Assembly (NCBI GenBank): GCA_015484555.1
Contig: WFMZ01000037.1
Span: forward strand, 1 to 48,319
Direction: 5' to 3'
DNA: 48,319 bases
Source of the DNA: Hydrogenovibrio sp.
Lineage (GTDB): Bacteria > Pseudomonadota > Gammaproteobacteria > Thiomicrospirales > Thiomicrospiraceae
Below are positions 7,878 to 16,392 of the stretch, in pieces; the stretch's first letter is position 1, and each line of letters opens with the position of its first letter. A program made the translations under genes and the position numbers. Under the pieces are notes generated by a model. The model worked only from the letters and a program-made list of their open reading frames with translations, was not told the DNA's origin and searched no databases.

Positions 7878-8219
7878 CTAATTTAGTATTAACTGTTGTG
7901 GCTTAACCCCTAGTGCCTGGGCTAGTTTATCAAGTGTTGCGCTAGTTGGTGTATGAGCCTCAGACTCTAGTCGAGCAATAGCACTTTGTTTTAGCCCAGC
8001 CATTTCTGCCAGCTTAGTTTGGCTTAGCCCTTTTGAAAGGCGCCATGCTTTTAATAAAGAGCAGTCGTTGTTAAACATTAGGTCTACCACAGCTTGTGGA
8101 ATATAGTCACCTTTGTCAGTCGCTTCTTTTCGATAATTTTCAACATAATCATCATAAGAAATGACCACAAAAGCGGGTTGTCCATTTTGGTAAATAACTT
8201 GTTCAGTATGTGCGTTCAT
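7878..8219 (-). CDS. Antitoxin with Phd-like N terminus and XRE-type HTH
   Basis: This 113-residue protein has an N-terminal segment (QVIYQNGQPAFVVISYDDY, residues 7-25) that resembles the dimerisation strand of Phd/YefM antitoxins. An XRE helix-turn-helix follows at about 55-110 (LSKGLSQTKLAEMAGLKQSAIARLE). It should neutralise a RelE/ParE-type toxin and repress the shared promoter by binding the palindrome at 8481-8506. Its ATG at 8217-8219 lies inside the last codons of the toxin frame, so the two are translationally coupled (toxin first, as in higBA). The toxin has a premature stop, so this antitoxin may now be an orphan. Confidence 0.85.
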   Translation of the reverse strand: MNAHTEQVIYQNGQPAFVVISYDDYVENYRKEATDKGDYIPQAVVDLMFNNDCSLLKAWRLSKGLSQTKLAEMAGLKQSAIARLESEAHTPTSATLDKLAQALGVKPQQLILN

Positions 8220-8460
8220 CTCGTTTTTTCACCTCTTCAATACTAATAATTTTTAACACGTCGCTGACATCAAATAATACTCTGTAATATCCTATTTTCA
8301 AGCGATAGTCGTAGTGATGGTTTACCAGACGTTTTACTTTTGTACTGGTCTTAAAGTTGGGTAATTCTTGTCTAACCGCGGCTCTAATCTCTGCCTGTGC
8401 TTTAGGGTTTTTAAGCTTTATTAATTGCTTAAGGGTTCTTTTATGCTAAACAATATCCAT
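8203..8460 (-). pseudogene. RelE/ParE-family toxin with amber codon at position 5
   Basis: Reading the minus strand from ATG 8460 gives MDIV, then TAG at 8446-8448, then an intact 80-codon frame to TGA at 8203-8205. The frame holds HKRTLKQLIKLKNPKAQAE, then YRLKIGYYRVLFDV and the family tail IISIEEVKKRDERTY. Family members usually have Trp at the stop position (TGG to TAG is one base), so this is probably an inactivated ribosome-dependent mRNA endonuclease. No good alternative start lies just downstream, so it is silent unless the amber is suppressed. The frame overlaps the antitoxin start by 17 bases. Confidence 0.85.
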
Positions 8461-8480
8461 ATCATGTTCTCATTCAATTT

Positions 8481-8516
8481 GTTATAAATGATAACAAGTT
8501 TATAACATTAAAGCAA
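8481..8516 (-). promoter_or_regulatory. Promoter and operator of the toxin-antitoxin operon
   Basis: GTTATAAA at 8481-8488 pairs with TTTATAAC at 8499-8506, a perfect 8+8 palindrome with a 10-base centre. On the minus strand it overlaps a good promoter: TTGCTT (8511-8516), a 17-base spacer, and TATCAT (8488-8493). An HTH antitoxin binding here would block transcription. Positions 8517-8599 carry no recognised feature. Confidence 0.7.
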
Positions 8517-8599
8517 GCCGTTCTTTGGCGTCGTTTAATTAAAGAGGCGAGTATCAACTGTTAAATAATAAAAGAAGGGGAGAGAGGATTGTTTTGAAT

Positions 8600-9757
8600 C
8601 TAGCAGTTTTTTAATGCCTGTAACAACTGTTCAACCTGTTGGCTAGTATGCGCTGCTGACAAGGTAATTCTTAACCGTGCCGTATTATTCGGCACAGTAG
8701 GCGGACGAATAGCGGTTGCCCAAATACCTTGTTGTTTTAAACCTTTCGACCAAGCTAGTGCGGTTTCACTTTCGCCTAATAAAATGGCTTGAATGGCGCT
8801 GTTGGATGGGTGTAAGGTTAAGCCTATTTCCTTTGCGCCTTGTTTGAACTGTTGAATGTTTTGTTGAAGTTGTTGGCGTTCAGACTCTGCTTTTTTAACA
8901 ACCTCTAAAGCGGCTCTGCAAACGTGAGCGTTAACGGGCGACATAGCCGTGGTGTAAATGTAGGGGCGGGCGAAGTTGATTAAGCTTTCTATGACGGTGC
9001 TTGACCCTGCTACAAATGCGCCAGAACACCCAAAGGCTTTGCCGAGTGTGCCCATTAAAATGGTGTCGGGTTGTAGGGTTAAGTCAAAGTGAGATAAAGC
9101 GCCTTTGCCTTGTTTTCCTAACACGCCTATGCCATGTGCATCATCGATATACAGCCAGGCGTGGTATTGGTTGGCTAGGGTTTGAATTTGGTCTAATGGC
9201 GCTAGGTCGCCGTCCATGCTGAAGATGGAATCGCTGGTGATAATGGCTTGTTGTTTTTGTGTTTGTGCTTTTTGTAGTCGTTGTTCAAGTGCTTGCATGT
9301 CTAGGTGAGGGTAGCGCTTGAAGTCGGCATCGCTGTGTAAGGCGCCATCAATTAAGGAGGCGTGATTGAGCTTGTCGCCAATAATAACATCGCCTTTTTG
9401 TGTCAAGGTTTGTAGCACGGCTAGGTTGGCCATGTAGCCGGTTGAAAAGAGCAAGACACGTTCTGCGCCTAGCCAGTCGGCTAATTCATCTTCTAACAAA
9501 TGGTGCTCTAAATGGTGACCGGTGACTAAGTGGGCGGCACCTGAACCATAGCTTGAATGTTCGGTATTAGCGGCGGCTTGTTTTAAAGCAGGGTGGTTGG
9601 CTAGACCAAGGTAGTCGTTAGATGAGAAGTTGATAACCTGGCAACCATTGATTTGCATGGCGGGCGTTTGTGGCGAGGTGACTAAAGGGCGGCTGCGCGT
9701 TAAGTAGTCTTGTTCTCGTTGGGCTAATAGAGGTTGAAAGCGAGATTCAATAGACAT
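8600..9757 (-). CDS. bioF: 8-amino-7-oxononanoate synthase
   Basis: BioF joins pimeloyl-ACP (or CoA) and L-alanine to make 8-amino-7-oxononanoate, the first step of the biotin ring pathway. It is a cytoplasmic PLP enzyme of the alpha-oxoamine synthase group. Visible are SSNDYLGLANHP at 45-56, GSGAAHLVTG at 71-80, the DDAHGIGVLG block at 205-214 and the Schiff-base Lys240 in TLGKAFGCSGAF. The 385-residue length is normal. The ATG at 9755-9757 has AGGAAGC upstream. It lies downstream of bioB in the same direction with a 111-base gap holding a repeat A copy, so the two may or may not share a transcript. bioA, bioC, bioD and bioH are not in the window. Confidence 0.95.
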   Translation of the reverse strand: MSIESRFQPLLAQREQDYLTRSRPLVTSPQTPAMQINGCQVINFSSNDYLGLANHPALKQAAANTEHSSYGSGAAHLVTGHHLEHHLLEDELADWLGAERVLLFSTGYMANLAVLQTLTQKGDVIIGDKLNHASLIDGALHSDADFKRYPHLDMQALEQRLQKAQTQKQQAIITSDSIFSMDGDLAPLDQIQTLANQYHAWLYIDDAHGIGVLGKQGKGALSHFDLTLQPDTILMGTLGKAFGCSGAFVAGSSTVIESLINFARPYIYTTAMSPVNAHVCRAALEVVKKAESERQQLQQNIQQFKQGAKEIGLTLHPSNSAIQAILLGESETALAWSKGLKQQGIWATAIRPPTVPNNTARLRITLSAAHTSQQVEQLLQALKNC

Positions 9758-9823
9758 AACGGCATGCTTCCTATTTTGATGTCTTGGCTTAGCGCAGAAC
9801 GATTATTAAACTGTTTGAAAGTC

Positions 9824-9841
9824 AAAAATCGCCAGGGGTGG
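9824..9841 (+). repeat. Dispersed repeat A, copy 5 (single)
   Basis: AAAAATCGCCAGGGGTGG between bioB and bioF matches the consensus exactly. It has no inverted partner. Confidence 0.85.
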
Positions 9842-9868
9842 TCTGCCTTTTCAGGGCTTGTAATGCGT

Positions 9869-10894
9869 TTAAGCCGTTAGTTCAGTGGTTTGTTCTGCTA
9901 ACTTTTTGCCTTCTGCCATGGCTTTTTTGTTTTGTTGCATTTTAATGCCTAGTTTTTCAAATAGCATTTCATCGTGGCCAGCTTCTGGATTTTCTGTGGT
10001 CAGTAACTTATCGCCGTAGAAGATGGAGTTAGCACCCCCCATAAAGCAAAGTGCTTGTGCTTCATCAGTAAGATCCATTCGGCCAGCAGACAAACGCACA
10101 AACGTTTGTGGCATGACAATACGGGCGGTGGCAATGACACGAATAAATTCAAATGAGTCGGTTTTACCTTTCATATGCGCTAAGGGCGTACCTTCAATAG
10201 GCACCAATAAGTTGATAGGTACTGAATTTGGATGCATGCGCATGTTGCCAAAGGTTCTTAATAATTCTGCACGGTCTTTGTGTTGCTCGCCCATGCCGAT
10301 AATACCGCCAGAACAAACGTTAATGCCCGACTGTTGAATTTTGTCGATGGTGTCTAAACGGTCTTGAAAGGTACGCGTGGTAATGACTTGTGGGTAATAG
10401 GCTTCGGATGTGTCTAGGTTGTGGTTGTAATAGTCTAGGCCGGCTTCTTTTAGTTGAGCGACTTGTTCATCGCTTAACATGCCTAAAGTTAGGCAGGTTT
10501 CAAGCCCTAGCTCTTTCACAACCCGCACCATTTCTAAGACACGAGGAAAGTCTTTTTTGTTTGGGTTACGCCAAGCCGCGCCCATGCAAAGACGAGTTGC
10601 GCCACGTTCTTTGGCAACTAAGGCTTGTTCAATCACCTTTTGCACTTCAATCATTTTTTCTTTTTCAAGACCCGAATAGTTACGAGCCGATTGAGAGCAG
10701 TAAGAACAATCTTCTGCACAACCACCACTTTTAATATTCACCAAGGTGCTGGTTTGAACCTCATTAGGGTTAAAGTGCATTCTATGAACAGTTTGCGCCT
10801 GAAAGATGAGGTCGTTAAAAGGTTGGTCCATAATGTCGCGAATTTCGTCGACAGTCCAATCATGTTTAATGTCGCCTAGTGTGTATGTTGCCAT
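9869..10894 (-). CDS. bioB: Biotin synthase
   Basis: BioB is a radical SAM enzyme that inserts sulfur into dethiobiotin to make biotin. The radical SAM motif CxxxCxxC is CAEDCSYC at residues 59-66 (Cys59, Cys63, Cys66), followed by SQSARN. Later blocks such as YYNHNLDTS near 155 and [11 protein letters not shown] near 265 match the family and hold ligands of the [2Fe-2S] cluster. The 341-residue length is typical, with a short lysine-rich tail. It is divergent from comF, an arrangement common in gammaproteobacteria, and upstream of bioF. Confidence 0.97.
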   Translation of the reverse strand: MATYTLGDIKHDWTVDEIRDIMDQPFNDLIFQAQTVHRMHFNPNEVQTSTLVNIKSGGCAEDCSYCSQSARNYSGLEKEKMIEVQKVIEQALVAKERGATRLCMGAAWRNPNKKDFPRVLEMVRVVKELGLETCLTLGMLSDEQVAQLKEAGLDYYNHNLDTSEAYYPQVITTRTFQDRLDTIDKIQQSGINVCSGGIIGMGEQHKDRAELLRTFGNMRMHPNSVPINLLVPIEGTPLAHMKGKTDSFEFIRVIATARIVMPQTFVRLSAGRMDLTDEAQALCFMGGANSIFYGDKLLTTENPEAGHDEMLFEKLGIKMQQNKKAMAEGKKLAEQTTELTA

Positions 10895-10935
10895 CTTTCA
10901 TTCCTAACGTTGGTGTGAGGGAGTATTATAACGAA

Positions 10936-11616
10936 ATGAGAAAAAAACTTGAACAAATACTCTTCCCTGCGACCTGTGTTTTAACAGGCGAGCCGGCAGA
11001 CGGTATTGATTTGGCTGACGATAAAATACATTCGCTCAATTTGGCAGAAGGGCTTTGCCCAACTTGCGCACACCGTTCGTTGAGTGGCAAGGTATGTGGC
11101 GTGTGTTTGAAAACCCCGCCGATAATTGAACGTAGCCAAGTTGGCTTTATGTTGGACGAGGGTTTGAAGGCTTTATTACACCCATTTAAGTATGGCGACA
11201 ACTTGTATTACAGCCGACTGTTGGCAGAGTTGTGGGCGCATAATTTAGACTTAGATGGGGTTGAAGCTTTGGTGCCCGTGCCTTTGCATGTGAACAGGTT
11301 GTCGGAACGAGGGTTTAATCAGTCGTTAGAATTGGCGAAACAGTTATCAAAGCTAACGGGTATTCCAGTATTGAATGTGGTGGAAAGAGTCATTGATACG
11401 CCTCATCAAGTTGGGTTAGATGGTAAGGAGCGGCGGTCTAACTTAAAAGGGGCTTTTCAGGTATCAGCTAACTTAACAGAGCTGTCTTGTGTGGCAATGA
11501 TTGATGATGTGATGACAACGGGCACAACCTTTCTCGAGATGGCAAAAGTATTGCAGAAAGCCAGCCCAGAGTTGAATATTCAAGCTTGGGCATTAGCAAA
11601 GTCAGAAGAAGGGTAG
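10936..11616 (+). CDS. comF: ComF family protein (phosphoribosyltransferase domain)
   Basis: ComF-type proteins combine an N-terminal zinc ribbon with a PRPP-binding phosphoribosyltransferase fold. In competent bacteria they are needed for DNA uptake or single-strand handling. The chain has Cys pairs in LCPTC and VCGVC, then LVPVPLHVNRLSERGFNQS and the PRPP loop VAMIDDVMTTGTTF. An earlier ATG at 10879 would overlap the bioB start and add 19 atypical residues. ATG 10936, after GAGGGAG, gives the usual beginning RKKLEQILFPATCVLTG, so a 226-residue product is preferred. It is convergent with the NERD gene. Confidence 0.85.
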   Translation: MRKKLEQILFPATCVLTGEPADGIDLADDKIHSLNLAEGLCPTCAHRSLSGKVCGVCLKTPPIIERSQVGFMLDEGLKALLHPFKYGDNLYYSRLLAELWAHNLDLDGVEALVPVPLHVNRLSERGFNQSLELAKQLSKLTGIPVLNVVERVIDTPHQVGLDGKERRSNLKGAFQVSANLTELSCVAMIDDVMTTGTTFLEMAKVLQKASPELNIQAWALAKSEEG

Positions 11617-11662
11617 TGGCACCATCAGCATTGTAAAAAGTAACTATTTACACGGTTTAAGG

Positions 11663-12676
11663 CTAGAATTCGGATAATAAATTTTTAGGCACAAGAAAGT
11701 AGTAGCCTCTGCTTTTCCTAAATCGAATGCCGACACTTTTACCAGTATCACTTAACATTAGATAGTCTCGCTCATCTCTAAACAGATAACACTTTTTGAT
11801 CAGAAGGTCTTCCATTTCTGTTGTGGTAATGCCTAATTCTACAGCTGCTTTAGATAAGGTTAGCATGTCATATTTAGGCGGCTCGACTAGTTTCTTAGGG
11901 CTTGGTGCGGGGGTGGTCGCCGGACTCTCTTGGCTCTGCTCTTTATTGCTAGTGATTTTAAATTTTGCGCGATAGTCAATGTTTGAAGGGCGGTGAAAGT
12001 CTTTTATTAATTTTTGCACTGCATCCTGTGGAGAGAGACTGTCTGTTTTGAGTATTCGTTTGGCTAGGTTGCCTATGCTAATAACCGTGCTTAAATGACT
12101 GGTACTGTCGATTAACTTATCATGCGTTTTTTCAATCATATCTGGATAACAAACGTTTTCAAAGCCGTTTTTAGGTTTGGTTATTTTTGCTTTGTGGTCA
12201 AATATAACGATATGGTCAATTCCTGCAGGGATAAAGTTAATTTTATCGCATGCTTTACGTAGTATTTTTTCATGGCGTTTAGATTGCTCAATGGGAGAGG
12301 GGAATGGTCGAAAATCTTTTCGTTTATAATCGTAAAAATGAAAAATACCTTCATTATCAATTTTGACATCGGTTGAGAAATTTTTGGTTTCGAATAAAAT
12401 GATAAACCCAAATTTATTAATCACAAGATGGTCAATCTGAGCAATGTCTCCATCCACTTCAAGCCTTAAGTCATGCGCTATAAAGCGGTCAGGGAAAACT
12501 TGATTGATATGGTAGGCCGCTTGCTTTTCACCGACAAGACCTTTCTTTAAACGGCTAATTTCAGATTGAATATTTTGGCGTTGATACTTACTAATACCAG
12601 ATTCTAAAAATGATTCTAGTTCTTGAATGGCGGAGTCTTTTGAATCAATTTGTTTGATAATCATGAGATGAAGCAT
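11663..12676 (-). CDS. NERD domain protein
   Basis: This 337-residue protein has a NERD (nuclease-related) domain at about residues 45-145: GEKQAAYHINQVF, then LEVDGDIAQIDHLVINKFGFIILFETKNF. The acidic D...E.K residues (IDHLVI, ETKNF) are the nuclease-like core. A proline-rich linker follows at about 255-275, and a C-terminal segment (KYDMLTLSKAAVELGITTTEMEDLL) looks like a small helix-turn-helix or tandem domain, perhaps for binding. NERD proteins are thought to process nucleic acid but substrates are mostly unknown. The start is uncertain: ATG 12676 or ATG 12664, neither with a strong ribosome site. Confidence 0.8.
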   Translation of the reverse strand: MLHLMIIKQIDSKDSAIQELESFLESGISKYQRQNIQSEISRLKKGLVGEKQAAYHINQVFPDRFIAHDLRLEVDGDIAQIDHLVINKFGFIILFETKNFSTDVKIDNEGIFHFYDYKRKDFRPFPSPIEQSKRHEKILRKACDKINFIPAGIDHIVIFDHKAKITKPKNGFENVCYPDMIEKTHDKLIDSTSHLSTVISIGNLAKRILKTDSLSPQDAVQKLIKDFHRPSNIDYRAKFKITSNKEQSQESPATTPAPSPKKLVEPPKYDMLTLSKAAVELGITTTEMEDLLIKKCYLFRDERDYLMLSDTGKSVGIRFRKSRGYYFLVPKNLLSEF

Positions 12677-12720
12677 TCCATTTTAATTACTCTTTGATTG
12701 TTAGGTGTCGTCTTTTAAGT

Positions 12721-13407
12721 TTAACGGCTTTTAATCGCCTTTAACCACTTCCATAAATTAAATAAGCTAGATAAGGATGCCGCAACATAGGTCATGGCGC
12801 AAGCTCGTAATATTTGCCTGGCTTGCTTGAGTTGTTTGGGGAGTAAATAGTCGCCTTCTTCAAGCAAGGGTAAGGCACGTTTAAAGCTGGCATCGGTTTC
12901 AACGGGTAGGGTGCTTAGGTGAATAATGACGGGTACGCCCATTGCCATAAACCCCACTGAAAAAGTGACTAATCCGATTAAAGGGGTGTGGAAAAGTGGG
13001 ATTAAAACAGGGGTCACCATGAGTGCAATACCGCTGAACTTTTGCATCCATTGTGAGCGTTCAATTAATAAGGTTCTTTGTTTTAAGGGTTCATAATTTT
13101 CTTTGTCTTGTAGAGCATGGCCTATTTCATGGGCGACAGTGGTAATGGCGGTGAGTGAGTTGGTGTGGTAGTTTTGGCTGGAAATTCGCACTACCTTGTC
13201 AATAGGATCGTAATGGTCGCCCGTTTCGGTTTCTTCTAAGGTAACCTGTAAATTAAGCTTATTAATCAAGTGTTCTGCAAATTGTTTGCCCGTGCCAGGA
13301 ATGCTTTTATCGGCTTGGCTATATTTGTTTAAAATGTGTTTTGTCCATATTCCTGGTAGAGAGCTTAGGATAAATAATAGGACTACGCCAATGATTAAAA
13401 TGCCCAT
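12721..13407 (-). CDS. Membrane-bound neutral zinc metallopeptidase (YugP type)
   Basis: This 228-residue protein belongs to the Zn_peptidase_2 family (B. subtilis YugP). It has an N-terminal membrane segment (residues 2-20), the zinc motif HEIGH at 93-97 in TTVAHEIGHALQ, two hydrophobic spans at about 124-162, and a candidate third ligand in PVETDAS (Glu170). The active site probably faces the membrane surface. Substrates are unknown. It starts 3 bases after the stop of the upstream DUF255 gene, so the two are in one operon. Confidence 0.85.
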   Translation of the reverse strand: MGILIIGVVLLFILSSLPGIWTKHILNKYSQADKSIPGTGKQFAEHLINKLNLQVTLEETETGDHYDPIDKVVRISSQNYHTNSLTAITTVAHEIGHALQDKENYEPLKQRTLLIERSQWMQKFSGIALMVTPVLIPLFHTPLIGLVTFSVGFMAMGVPVIIHLSTLPVETDASFKRALPLLEEGDYLLPKQLKQARQILRACAMTYVAASLSSLFNLWKWLKAIKSR

Positions 13408-13410
13408 TTG

Positions 13411-15204
13411 CTAGTATTCTTTTTTCCCACAAAGTTTTTTGTTAAGCGTATGGCTATAACTGGCATAGGCAAGGGGGCTTAGCTCAATAATAGCTTCAGC
13501 TTGGTTTAAGGTGTTGTTGATTTGACATTCTAAAATAGCAGTTGGGCTGGGAATGGCCTCATCAGGCATGGCCCAAACACCCTGTTGTCCAGGTAATAAG
13601 GGCGTGTTGGAATAAAGCCAACCTTCTGGGGTTAAGAACTTTTTCTTGCTAACTTTTAGGAGTTCTAAAATGGTTTGTTGTAACTGGCTAGAAGGTCGCA
13701 CTTTTTGCCAGTCTTTTAGACCTCGAATCACAAAAGCATAGTCTTGAATATTGGCAGATCCCATTTTGGTGTTGCGCGCAGAAATCGCTCTGGCAGGAAA
13801 GTTTGTTTGCAAACGTTTGATTAGGTTGTTGGCAAGCTGTTCTGCTTTTTCAGGCTTAACCTGCTTTAATGCCACGCCTTGTGCAAAGGCAGAAAGCAAT
13901 AATCCATTCCAGCCTAAAATGCTTTTGGTATCCGTGGGGATACTGGCCTCTGGCTTAATCTGGTTATGTGCCAGTTTATGTTGAATACTGTTCCAATATT
14001 GTGTTGTAGGGCTAGGAAGCCACCCCTGGTGATTTTTGCCTTTGACTGCTATTTCATAAGGGGAGGGTTGGTCTAAATGCCAATCTTGGCTAACTTGTTT
14101 GAATTCTTTAGGGGTAAGTAATTTCTTGAGTTCAGATTTTCTCCAAAGGTAATCTCCGCCTTCTATCAGATGTTTATCAACTGCAGATTGGCTACTTTGG
14201 TATAACCCTGTGTTAGGCTGGAAAAGTTGTTTTTCGACATATTGTAAGGTCTTTTTAGCGGTGGCTAAATAGTCTGGACGATTAAAACGTTTGCCTGCTT
14301 TTAAATAAATATCGGCCAGTTGTGCTTGGCTATAAAGCATTTTTTCAAAGTGAGGGATTTCCCATCCAGGATCAATGGTGTAGCGATAGAAGCCGCCGTA
14401 TACATGGTCAAATAAGTGTAAGCTTTGCATTTGGTCTAGGGTTAACTTTAACCAGTCGGTGGTGTCTTCATCTAGTGTTTTAAAGCCAAGTAGGGTGTTT
14501 AGAATAGGCGCATTGGGAAATTTATTAGAGCCTTTTAAGCCACCACTTAAGGTGTCCATTTGTGGTATTAGTTGTTGTAGAATCTGCTGGTTGAACATTG
14601 AACGCTTGAGCGTGAAGCTTTTGTTAATTGCAGGCGTGGCAAGTACAACGGCTTGTTGGGCGGCGGCTTTAATTTTTTCAGGTGATGTTTGCCAGAAGGT
14701 TTCTATCTTTTCTAGGGCAAGTAAAAAGTCAGGATAGGGTTTGAAGGTGAAGGCATAGAAAGGGTAGCCGTCTGGGGTTAAAAAGACGTGTTGCGGCCAA
14801 CCTGCACTACCGGCTGATTTTCGTGCAAATTCAATGAGAAATTTGTCTAAATCTGGTGTCAGTTCACGGTCTATTTTGACAGAGATAAAGTATTTATTTA
14901 GATAGGCAGCGGTTTTGGCATTTTGATAATTTTGCTTTTGCATCTCATGACACCAGTAGCAAGAAAAATAGCCACTGGAGATCATGATGATTTTATTTTC
15001 TTTTTTTGCCTTGGCTAAGGTTTTAGCACCCCAAACCTGCCAGTTAACAGGGTCATGTCCGTGCATAGCAAGGTAAGGCGAGTCATTTTCAAACAGGGCG
15101 TTGGTGTGCTGGCTTTGGCTAGTTGCGGCTTGTACATTACTAAGCAAGGCAAGTGTCAGTAGGTAGCTGGCAGTAAGGTGTTTTACAGATAAGATTGAAA
15201 ACAT
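13411..15204 (-). CDS. Exported DUF255/thioredoxin-like protein (YyaL/SSP411 group)
   Basis: This 597-residue protein has a Sec signal peptide (residues 1-26, ending VQA-A), a thioredoxin-fold DUF255 domain at about 30-190 and a C-terminal alpha/alpha toroid like that of glycosidases. The family block SPYLAMHGHDPVNW is at 42-55. The usual CHWC redox motif is CYWC here (Cys82, Cys85). Most bacterial relatives are cytoplasmic and of unknown role; export suggests a periplasmic thiol function. A copy of repeat A lies inside the gene and encodes KNHQGW at 390-395. It is co-transcribed with the zinc peptidase. Confidence 0.8.
   Translation of the reverse strand: MFSILSVKHLTASYLLTLALLSNVQAATSQSQHTNALFENDSPYLAMHGHDPVNWQVWGAKTLAKAKKENKIIMISSGYFSCYWCHEMQKQNYQNAKTAAYLNKYFISVKIDRELTPDLDKFLIEFARKSAGSAGWPQHVFLTPDGYPFYAFTFKPYPDFLLALEKIETFWQTSPEKIKAAAQQAVVLATPAINKSFTLKRSMFNQQILQQLIPQMDTLSGGLKGSNKFPNAPILNTLLGFKTLDEDTTDWLKLTLDQMQSLHLFDHVYGGFYRYTIDPGWEIPHFEKMLYSQAQLADIYLKAGKRFNRPDYLATAKKTLQYVEKQLFQPNTGLYQSSQSAVDKHLIEGGDYLWRKSELKKLLTPKEFKQVSQDWHLDQPSPYEIAVKGKNHQGWLPSPTTQYWNSIQHKLAHNQIKPEASIPTDTKSILGWNGLLLSAFAQGVALKQVKPEKAEQLANNLIKRLQTNFPARAISARNTKMGSANIQDYAFVIRGLKDWQKVRPSSQLQQTILELLKVSKKKFLTPEGWLYSNTPLLPGQQGVWAMPDEAIPSPTAILECQINNTLNQAEAIIELSPLAYASYSHTLNKKLCGKKEY
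14020..14037 (-). repeat. Dispersed repeat A, copy inside a coding region
   Basis: On the minus (coding) strand this reads AAAAATCACCAGGGGTGG, matching the consensus except for T in place of C, as in other variants. It is in frame within the DUF255 gene and encodes Lys-Asn-His-Gln-Gly-Trp. It is the only copy in the window inside a gene. Confidence 0.75.
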
Positions 15205-15230
15205 AGGTTCTACTCGGTTGGGAACTGAAT

Positions 15231-15298
15231 AAATCGCCAGGGGTAGGTGTTGTGGCTACCCACCCCTGGTGATTATTGCCCTTTAGGGTGATTTTAGG
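15231..15298. repeat. Composite repeat A element (inverted pair with extra block)
   Basis: AAATCGCCAGGGGTAGG at 15231-15247 faces CCACCCCTGGTGATTAT at 15260-15276, and the reverse strand continues into the block AAAATCACCCTAAAGGG (15279-15295). Order and content match the element at 5026-5102 in the opposite orientation. It lies between tatC and the DUF255 gene and may terminate the his-tat transcript. Confidence 0.85.
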
Positions 15299-15306
15299 CT
15301 TTCTAG

Positions 15307-16389
15307 TTATTTTGAATCAGAAGGCTTAGCTTGTTCATCTTCTTTTGTGTCACTAGAATCGTTTGTTTTTTCAACGTCTTTTGCTTTGTCTTCCGCTTGC
15401 TTATCATCTTGCTTTTTTTGGTATTCTCTGTCTAAAGAGCCAAAGTCAGAATCAATGTTATCAAACTCGGCATCCCAGTCTAGGTCATCATCAACTTGGT
15501 CTGCATAGCGGTTATCAAATTCAATTTCTTCTTCGGCAGAGTTTGCTGAAGGATCTAGTATCGAGTTTTCTTCGCTTGATTTTTTCGGGGCAGCCTTGTC
15601 CGTGTGATCTTGCTCGGCGGCTTCTGCTTCTTCACGTTGTTCAGGTGTTTTACGGCGTTTTTTAACGAAAGCACCAACGATAATCCCTGTTTCATACAGC
15701 AACCACATGGGTACCGCTAATAGGGTTTGTGAAATGATATCTGGCGGGGTGAGTAACATACCAATAACAAAGGCACCGACGACAACATAAGGGCGAATAT
15801 GAGATAATTTTTGCGGTGAAACCATGCCGGTTAAAATTAAGATAACCACGACGACAGGTACTTCAAATGCAAAACCGAAGGCGAAGAACATTTTAATAAT
15901 AAAGTCTAGGTAAAGCGCTATATCTGTTGCAATCGTCACGCCATCTGGCGCACTGGTGGTTAAAAAACCAAAGATAAGGGGAAAGACAACATAAAATGCG
16001 AACAGGCCACCGGCATAGAATAAGAACGAGCTGAAGAACATGATTGGAGCGATCAATTGTCTTTCATGCTTATACAAGGCGGGGGCGATGAACTTCCAAA
16101 TTTGATAGAGCAAGAAGGGCATAGCAATGTAAATGGCAAGCACAAAGCTTAACTTAAAAGGGGTTAAGAAAGGTGAAGCGACTCCTGTTGCAATCATGCT
16201 GGTGCCTTCTGGCAAGAAGCGAGAAAGCGGTTCGGATACGTAAACGTAAAGGTCGTTTGCAAAGGGGAACAGTATCAGAAATAGAACAATAATGGCAATA
16301 ATGCCTTTGGTGAGTAAGTTTCTAAGTTCAAGCAGGTGCTGAACTAGGGTCATTTCATCATTATTAGGTGGAATGGCTGTATTACTCAT
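15307..16389 (-). CDS. tatC: Sec-independent translocase subunit TatC with long acidic tail
   Basis: TatC is the six-span inner-membrane receptor that, with TatB, binds twin-arginine signal peptides of folded exported proteins. The N terminus (MTLVQHLLELRNLL) and the spans up to about residue 240 match the family. The family usually ends near 250-260 residues, but this chain runs to 360. The extra 110 residues are very acidic and lack hydrophobic segments (for example FDNRYADQVDDDLDWDAEFD), so a disordered cytoplasmic tail is expected. It follows tatB by 3 bases. The Tat system here probably exports cofactor proteins such as those carrying Fe-S clusters or copper. Confidence 0.95.
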   Translation of the reverse strand: MSNTAIPPNNDEMTLVQHLLELRNLLTKGIIAIIVLFLILFPFANDLYVYVSEPLSRFLPEGTSMIATGVASPFLTPFKLSFVLAIYIAMPFLLYQIWKFIAPALYKHERQLIAPIMFFSSFLFYAGGLFAFYVVFPLIFGFLTTSAPDGVTIATDIALYLDFIIKMFFAFGFAFEVPVVVVILILTGMVSPQKLSHIRPYVVVGAFVIGMLLTPPDIISQTLLAVPMWLLYETGIIVGAFVKKRRKTPEQREEAEAAEQDHTDKAAPKKSSEENSILDPSANSAEEEIEFDNRYADQVDDDLDWDAEFDNIDSDFGSLDREYQKKQDDKQAEDKAKDVEKTNDSSDTKEDEQAKPSDSK

Positions 16390-16392
16390 GGC

